Shown here one piece after another: positions 14,686-19,050 of a stretch of 19,050 nucleotides of DNA. The notes beneath the pieces were generated by a model, which did no database searches, was not told where the DNA came from, and was given only the letters and a program-made list of their open reading frames with translations. The first letter of the stretch is position 1, and the number at the start of each line of letters is the position of its first letter. The translations under genes were made by a program, and so were the position numbers. Origin of the DNA: CALBTQ01 sp036725605 (GTDB taxonomy: Bacteria > Lernaellota > Lernaellaia > Lernaellales > Lernaellaceae); the NCBI GenBank assembly GCA_036725605.1, contig DAIMDW010000053.1, positions 1 to 19,050 of the forward strand, in the 5' to 3' direction.

Positions 14686-15777
14686 TCACATGTTGTCCTG
14701 GAAAAAGGTGAGGATCGCATCCCAGTTTCCCAAATAGTCGTAGGGAACGAACAACTGGGGCAATTCGACGGTGGAATAGTCGTTGATCAGGTTGGCCAAC
14801 GGGTGCAGACGGGGAACGATCTCGTCGGCCAGCGAATCATCGTGATACCCATAATAAAGAAACCAGCCGACGCAATCGAAGACGAAGCCGGCGAAGCCCG
14901 GTTCGAGACGCATCAGCACGCTGCCGGTGACGCTGCCGCCGCTATGGCCGAGAAAGCCGACGGGCGATTGTTCGCCGTATTTGTACAGCAGGTATTTGCG
15001 CGCCAGGAGAATTTCGTAAACGCGCACGCCCAGCAGGGTGAAGCCGTCGCGCAAAAAGCGGCGGGAAATTTCATCTTCGTGGGCATCGGCATTGTTCAGG
15101 CGCATGGTCGGCAGCAGAACCGCCCAGCCCAGTTCGACGAGATCGCGGAAGGGATGATCCTGCCGAAAAGAGCGCGCGTTCTGGAAATGACCGTGCACGG
15201 CCAGGATGGATCCGCGCGGATGTACGGCGGTCGGCTGCAGCAACAGGGCTTCGAAAGAGCCGATCCACGGATCGTGAAACAGCAAACGGAATTCATCATA
15301 GCCGGTTAAATGGCGGATCTCGACGATGGACACGTCCAGCGGGCGCTCCAGGAGGTCGTCCAAAAGAAAATCGATGTTGAGGATCTCGACAATGCGCCGG
15401 CGCAGTTCGTCGGCGGGCAACGGAGCCACATAAGGAGGCATGGCGCGGTATTCGTTGAACTGCTCGATGAGCGCCGCATCGCTTTCCGGCTGGGAATGCA
15501 TGGCGGCCAAATCAAGAAACGCCAGGTAATCGCCGGTGCAGGAATTGGGATCGGCGCAGGACCATTTTTCGCCGAGGCGCAGGCGCTCGGTAACGTTGAT
15601 GTCCGGCGGCGGCAGCAACCATTGGAGAATAAGCGAAGGCGCCAGTTGATTTTCGCGGAACTCGTCATCGAGACCGGCGAACTCACCGGCGGGATTTTTC
15701 GAGTCCGCGCACTCACAGGCACACAGGGCGAGGATGAAAAAAAGGAAAAGGAAACGGATGCGCCACGATGATCTCAT
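14686..15777 (-). CDS. Alpha/beta hydrolase lipoprotein
   Basis: A 363-residue exported alpha/beta-hydrolase. The ATG at 15777 precedes a clear signal peptide (RSSWRIRF, then a hydrophobic run); the longer reading frame would add 18 residues before it. Several Cys lie at the cleavage region (19, 21, 23); LCAC with Cys21 is the best lipobox, though Cys at -2 is unusual. The hydrolase core includes AVHGHF (193-198, oxyanion-hole His-Gly) and nucleophile Ser279 in G-H-S-G-G (277-281). The acid and His of the triad are not certain; Asp in FDCVG and a His in PRLHPLAN are candidates. Unlike its neighbours it has no long Asp linker. An esterase or peptidase role is likely; substrate unknown. It lies 88 bp upstream of the CTERM-like gene. 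Confidence 0.83.
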   Translation of the reverse strand: MRSSWRIRFLFLFFILALCACECADSKNPAGEFAGLDDEFRENQLAPSLILQWLLPPPDINVTERLRLGEKWSCADPNSCTGDYLAFLDLAAMHSQPESDAALIEQFNEYRAMPPYVAPLPADELRRRIVEILNIDFLLDDLLERPLDVSIVEIRHLTGYDEFRLLFHDPWIGSFEALLLQPTAVHPRGSILAVHGHFQNARSFRQDHPFRDLVELGWAVLLPTMRLNNADAHEDEISRRFLRDGFTLLGVRVYEILLARKYLLYKYGEQSPVGFLGHSGGSVTGSVLMRLEPGFAGFVFDCVGWFLYYGYHDDSLADEIVPRLHPLANLINDYSTVELPQLFVPYDYLGNWDAILTFFQDNM

Positions 15778-15930
15778 TCCCTTTTTCCTTGTATGGATTT
15801 CATCACCAGCGAATTGTAAAAGGTTTTCCAAAAATGAAAAGCGAAAGCGGCGGAAAACGACAAATTCTTTGCCGGCGAACCATCACGGCGTCGCGGGTTC
15901 CAGGCGCATTTCAACTTCGAACGGTCCCTC

Positions 15931-16752
15931 TTAAAAGCCTTCGATGGCGCCGGATTCATACCACCCTTCCATCCAGAACGCGATGGAGTTTGTTTCCCAG
16001 GAGGTGACGTCGCCGGCGATGGTGATGATCTGCCAATATCGACCGTCGTCATGAATACGGCAGTAACTCGATCGCAACAACGGGACCGTCGTATCGACCA
16101 CCGCACCGGCCATTTCGCCAAGGCCGAACGGATCGCCCAGAAGAGCGTAAGCCCAGAAATTGAGGCTACGGGTAAGGTTGGTCGATGAGGAGATGTATTC
16201 TTCCGGCTGCCATTGCGTCGTATCGAAAATGTCCGTGTGCTGCGGCGGCCATCCCTTATCGGCCAGACAGCCAACGAAATTGCAAATTATGCCGCCTTCC
16301 AAAAGCGGCATGATGTCTTCGGAACATTCCAGAATGTCGACCCACACGGGTTCGGCGGCATCGCGGCAGGCCAGTTCCGCGTCGAGTTGGGTGAACACGG
16401 TATCTTCAATGATGATGGGATAGCCCAGCCGGCAGTACAGGAAAAACATCAACAAGCCGCAATCGTCGGCGCCGGGCACCGGATTTTGGCAAACATCGGG
16501 CCAGTCATCGTCGTCGACCGTATCGTCGTCGGCCGTCGTATCGTCATCAGAGACCGTGTCGTCATCGATTGTGTCGTCATCGACCGAGTCGTCATCGCCG
16601 TCGGCGGCGGAATCGTTGTCCCTGCCCCTCTGAGATTGCAGAAAGTAGCGGAATAAAAATGCAGTAAATAATACTAAATTGACAGAATACAATATAAATA
16701 ACCGAAGATTGACGGGCGCGGCCTGGTTAACAGTTGTAATATATGACGACAT
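15931..16752 (-). CDS. Asp-rich anchored protein; probable 5'-replaced lipoprotein body
   Basis: A 273-residue ORF of unknown family. Residues about 18-38 are hydrophobic but hold no lipobox. An Asp-rich linker follows (about 45-85, repeats such as SVDDDTIDDDT). Then comes a Cys-containing globular part, beta-rich near the end. Three oddities stand out. The ATG has no recognisable ribosome binding site. The first ~43 codons are AT-rich while the rest is GC-rich, the change falling near 16620. Positive residues lie after the hydrophobic stretch (Arg35, 42, 44), not before it, which is poor for export. The TAA at 15931-15933 is followed in frame by 15 more protein-like codons. The body may be the C-terminal part of a lipoprotein gene split by the island at 16621-18109; if so this is a pseudogene fragment. 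Confidence 0.65.
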   Translation of the reverse strand: MSSYITTVNQAAPVNLRLFILYSVNLVLFTAFLFRYFLQSQRGRDNDSAADGDDDSVDDDTIDDDTVSDDDTTADDDTVDDDDWPDVCQNPVPGADDCGLLMFFLYCRLGYPIIIEDTVFTQLDAELACRDAAEPVWVDILECSEDIMPLLEGGIICNFVGCLADKGWPPQHTDIFDTTQWQPEEYISSSTNLTRSLNFWAYALLGDPFGLGEMAGAVVDTTVPLLRSSYCRIHDDGRYWQIITIAGDVTSWETNSIAFWMEGWYESGAIEGF

Positions 16753-16799
16753 TGGCTATCGACGCATTAGGTGCGTATGCATATGATATAATCAATAAA

Positions 16800-16828
16800 T
16801 ATATAAAGAGCTCGCTTCTGTAATTCAA
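16800..16828 (-). promoter_or_regulatory. Weak promoter candidate upstream of 273-residue ORF
   Basis: On the minus strand TTGAAT (16828-16823, 4/6) and TATATA (16805-16800, 4/6) are 17 nt apart. It lies inside the AT-rich island and could drive the Asp-rich ORF. AT-richness makes chance matches likely. Confidence 0.25.
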
Positions 16829-16830
16829 GA

Positions 16831-16854
16831 ACAACCTGTTCCAATGAAGGTTGT
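16831..16854 (-). terminator. Hairpin after small HTH gene
   Basis: ACAACCT (16831-16837) and AGGTTGT (16848-16854) are perfect arms around a 10-nt loop, 22 bp beyond the HTH stop at 16877. The stem can extend two pairs with one wobble on the minus strand, but no long U-tract follows, so it is a weak terminator or only a structural element. Confidence 0.35.
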
Positions 16855-16876
16855 CCAGATTTAAACGAAATGGACG

Positions 16877-17101
16877 CTATTCCATTGATTTTTCCTCACA
16901 TTTATGCTGCAATTTGCTTTCAATGAGCGCTATTTCTCTTTCGATGAACACGATTACTCTGCGGCTCTGTCTTTTCCCGCTTAAAACATTGGATATGTGC
17001 CCCTGGGAAAGATTTAAAAGCGCCGCCACGGAATTGATTGAGAGGCCATACAAAAACATTTTAGACCGGAGAACACGCAATTTGAACTGCTCTACACTCA
17101 T
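16877..17101 (-). CDS. Small Cro-like helix-turn-helix regulator
   Basis: A 74-residue protein that is little more than one helix-turn-helix domain. LSINSVAALLNLSQGHISNV (20-39) reads as helices 2 and 3 of an XRE/Cro-type fold, followed by LSGKRQSRR, the usual loop that follows the recognition helix, and a C-terminal helix. GGGGGA lies about 4 nt before the ATG at 17101. It is divergent from the larger HTH gene across 96 bp, the arrangement of phage and conjugative-element switches. Function as a DNA-binding repressor is inferred from the fold and position. The gene is AT-rich. Confidence 0.75.
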   Translation of the reverse strand: MSVEQFKLRVLRSKMFLYGLSINSVAALLNLSQGHISNVLSGKRQSRRVIVFIEREIALIESKLQHKCEEKSME

Positions 17102-17138
17102 CTCTTCCCCCTTTCGGCATTATATATTGCCACTACCT

Positions 17139-17160
17139 GAAAAAATAGCTATCGATTTTC
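17139..17160. promoter_or_regulatory. Operator-like sequence between divergent HTH genes
   Basis: The 96-bp gap holds an 8-bp palindrome ATAGCTAT (17145-17152) flanked by GAAAA on one side and TTTTC on the other (17139-17160), with the flanks displaced by one base. It lies midway between the two start codons, where a shared operator would be expected. A TATAAT on the minus strand just upstream of the 17101 start could be a -10 box, with no clear -35. Confidence 0.35.
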
Positions 17161-17197
17161 TTATACCTTGTCAACGGAAACATTGTAGGCGTCATAA

Positions 17198-17791
17198 ATG
17201 ATTGATTATAAAGGTTTTAGTAATAGATTGCGTATACTAATTGATTTTCATACACATGGAAATCAGTCTGAATTTTCTAGGCGGTCAAAAGTGAGCCAGG
17301 TAAATATAAACAAATATCTGAATGGGGTTAGTACGCCAAATCTAAAACAGATTGTATCAATTTTAAATTATTCTAAGTGTTCTACAGAATGGCTAATTAA
17401 AGGAGTTGGTTCACCTTTTGGCAAAGATAACGAGACTCGTCATCCAATTTATTCATGGACGCCAGGTCTCAACATTATGGATTCGCCAATCATTGGTCAT
17501 CGACATTCATTTGGAAATTGCATGTTTTTATATTTATCCAGATCATCCTCACCATATCAATTCAACATATTATTGTCATTTTCTGCATTTTTATCCTATC
17601 CTGATAAAATAAACAACTCATCTCGTTATCTGGTTCCGCCATATTTTGGATGCCCGGTTTCCAATGGCTCTTGCGTTTATTTATATAATGACATTTTTAC
17701 CGAAATTCAGTCTCCATTATTCACAATTGGTGACTTTCTAGTAAAATCCGCCGGCATCGTGTCCTCAATTTCCATTATTGATACGTTATAA
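17198..17791 (+). CDS. XRE/CI-like regulator with unknown C-terminal domain
   Basis: A 197-residue protein. Residues 6-71 form an XRE-type helix-turn-helix: FSNRLRILIDF opens helix 1, QSEFSRRSKVSQVNINKYLNG (23-43) covers helices 2-3, and STEWLIKGVG (62-71) is the segment seen at the end of CI-like repressor N-domains. Residues 72-197 are rich in aromatic residues and Ser and look beta-rich. I find no Ser/Lys signature of S24 (LexA/CI) self-cleavage, so this may be a sensor or dimerisation domain of another kind. The ribosome binding site before 17198 is weak. It is AT-rich and divergent from the small HTH gene, suggesting mutual regulation. Confidence 0.72.
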   Translation: MIDYKGFSNRLRILIDFHTHGNQSEFSRRSKVSQVNINKYLNGVSTPNLKQIVSILNYSKCSTEWLIKGVGSPFGKDNETRHPIYSWTPGLNIMDSPIIGHRHSFGNCMFLYLSRSSSPYQFNILLSFSAFLSYPDKINNSSRYLVPPYFGCPVSNGSCVYLYNDIFTEIQSPLFTIGDFLVKSAGIVSSISIIDTL

Positions 17792-18076
17792 TCTCATAAT
17801 ATCTTCGTTTAATTGTCACTTTTAATTATCACCTCTAAATTACGTCCACTTTACGCTTCCGTTCCATGCTGTCAATAACACAATCTAATAATGGTGCTTT
17901 TCGTTGTATTATCAGTTACATATTCATATTTATCAATATTGTCATTCTGCACATTTATCCTACCCTACTTTTTTACTAAATTGGTTTTCTGCAATCTTTT
18001 TTGATAATTTAAACCATTTTCTAGATATAGCACATAATTTCGTCATATCAGCAACTTATATGCTTTAAGCTTGATT
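17792..18076. other. AT-rich stretch without recognisable gene
   Basis: About 285 bp of AT-rich DNA after the CI-like gene. It includes the right arm of the 12-bp inverted repeat (17986-17997) but no supported ORF, RNA gene or strong hairpin. Confidence 0.6.
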
Positions 18077-18208
18077 TCATTTCTCTGCATTATTATCCGG
18101 CTCATTACAGTTGTCATCGTCGTCATCATCGCAACCGAAGCCGATCAGGAAAAACAGGGAGAAAATCATCGGAAATAAGATGTGAGGGACGATACGCAAC
18201 GCTTTCAT
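18077..18208 (-). CDS. 43-residue mini-lipoprotein, probable 5' fragment of a split gene
   Basis: An ATG at 18208 with GGAGG (18218-18214) 5 nt upstream begins a 43-residue ORF. Residues 1-25 are a signal peptide with Arg/Lys then a long hydrophobic run; Cys26 is a plausible lipidation site (GFGC, an unusual lipobox with Gly at -3). DDDDDDN follows at 27-33, then a ten-residue tail ending at a TGA. A good promoter lies upstream. This looks like the start of an Asp-rich lipoprotein such as the others in the window, cut off at the beginning of its linker. The missing body probably lies at 15931-16620, beyond the AT-rich island. It may still be expressed as a short lipopeptide. Confidence 0.65.
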   Translation of the reverse strand: MKALRIVPHILFPMIFSLFFLIGFGCDDDDDDNCNEPDNNAEK

Positions 18209-18273
18209 GGGAACCTCCACGTTTCCCGCGACCGGGCATCGCCCCCAATGCCATGTCATGCAGCAGTGATATT

Positions 18274-18302
18274 ATTATAGCAAGTGTTTTTCGTGAAAAC
18301 AA
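18274..18302 (-). promoter_or_regulatory. Promoter of the mini-lipoprotein
   Basis: On the minus strand a perfect TATAAT (18279-18274) is preceded at exactly 17 nt by TTGTTT (18302-18297, 3/6). It lies between the rRNA terminator and the gene's ribosome binding site and would start transcription near 18267. Confidence 0.5.
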
Positions 18303-18309
18303 GGGAGAA

Positions 18310-18350
18310 TTAAAAGGTAAGGGCCGCAACCGACGAATCGGCTGCGGCCC
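18310..18350 (-). terminator. rRNA operon terminator with UUCG-type loop
   Basis: On the minus strand 18350-18321 folds into a 13-bp stem with one wobble pair: GGGCCGCAGCCGA, loop TTCG, TCGGTTGCGGCCC. TTACCTTTTAATT follows. It lies 10 bp after the 3' end of 5S. Confidence 0.8.
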
Positions 18351-18360
18351 ATATTGGGAA

Positions 18361-18478
18361 TTCCGGCGACGACCTACTCTCCCACCAAGTTGCCCTGGCA
18401 GTACCATCAGCGCTGGAGGGCTTAACTTCCGAGTTCGGAATGGGTTCGGGTGTGACCCCTCCGCTATTGCCACCGGAA
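18361..18478 (-). rRNA. rrf: 5S ribosomal RNA
   Basis: The minus strand reads as a complete 5S rRNA of about 118 nt. The ends TTCCGG and CCGGAA pair as the terminal helix. The conserved CCCGAACCCATTCCGAACTC and GAAGTTAAGCCCTCCAG blocks are present, as is GGGAGAGTAGGTCG near the 3' end. It lies about 80 bp after 23S, the usual bacterial order. Exact ends are estimated from the helix. Confidence 0.95.
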
Positions 18479-18555
18479 ACTGAATTTCAAGGTTCGGAAT
18501 TTGACACTGAATAGCATAAGTAGGGTGCAACGGGATGCGTTAGGGATTATATGAG

Positions 18556-19050
<495 letters not shown>

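Larger units (their letters stand above)
16621..18109. mobile_element. Putative AT-rich inserted island with two HTH genes
   Basis: A 1.49-kb AT-rich block between GC-rich sequence. GTTGTC occurs at both junctions (16615-16620 and 18110-18115), each within an Asp-rich coding tract on the minus strand, as expected of a target duplication. Inside lie two divergent helix-turn-helix genes and a 12-bp perfect inverted repeat (16633-16644 and 17986-17997). No transposase, integrase or reverse transcriptase is seen, so mobility is inferred from the split flanking gene. 17792-18076 has no gene I can support. The boundaries are provisional, since GAC-AAC codons are common in such linkers. Confidence 0.5.

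Noticed and set aside
17198..17791. LexA/CI-type S24 self-cleaving domain in the larger HTH protein
   Set aside because: The C-terminal region lacks the Ala-Gly cleavage site and the Ser/Lys signatures.
18126..18530. 134-codon open frame over the mini-lipoprotein and 5S rRNA
   Set aside because: It runs through the 5S rRNA and its terminator, so it is a chance frame.

Overview
The window looks like a GC-rich bacterial chromosome, probably of a deltaproteobacterial-type or other uncultured environmental lineage. This rests on several predicted surface proteins with long Asp-rich linkers after a lipobox or membrane anchor, one protein ending in a Cys-Gly-Cys/hydrophobic/Arg-rich tail like the MYXO-CTERM sorting signal, and catabolic genes resembling those of such lineages. 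Taxonomy is inference; the partial 23S rRNA at the right end could settle it.

Layout. 1-373 is non-coding and packed with small hairpins and repeated words. 374-2399 (+) holds an Asp-rich lipoprotein with a probable alpha/alpha-toroid domain and a Cys-rich DUF3795-like protein. They converge on a serine beta-lactamase-like lipoprotein (2460-3731, -). 3906-6268 (-) is an AT-rich two-gene operon: a nucleoside 2-deoxyribosyltransferase/TIR-like protein and an unknown helical partner with three W/AE motifs. It is the best candidate here for an undescribed, possibly anti-phage, system. 6609-10451 (-) is a metabolic operon of aldehyde dehydrogenase, SCP2-like protein, iron-type alcohol dehydrogenase and a membrane-anchored SCP2-like protein, with a good sigma70-type promoter upstream. 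10814-13330 (-) holds an M20 amidohydrolase and a DegT-family aminotransferase separated by a terminator. 13440-16752 (-) holds a multi-pass membrane protein, a CTERM-like protein, a lipoprotein alpha/beta hydrolase and an Asp-rich anchored protein.

16621-18109 is an AT-rich island with two divergent helix-turn-helix regulators arranged like a phage Cro/CI switch. On its right lies a 43-codon mini-lipoprotein (signal peptide plus the start of an Asp tract). On its left lies an Asp-rich protein body with no proper signal peptide. Both are on the minus strand, in the right order and frame, and both junctions carry GTTGTC. The simplest reading is that the island was inserted into one lipoprotein gene and split it.

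18310-19050 (-) is the end of an rRNA operon: the 3' part of 23S, then 5S, then a strong terminator. No tRNA, CRISPR array, transposase or integrase gene was seen.
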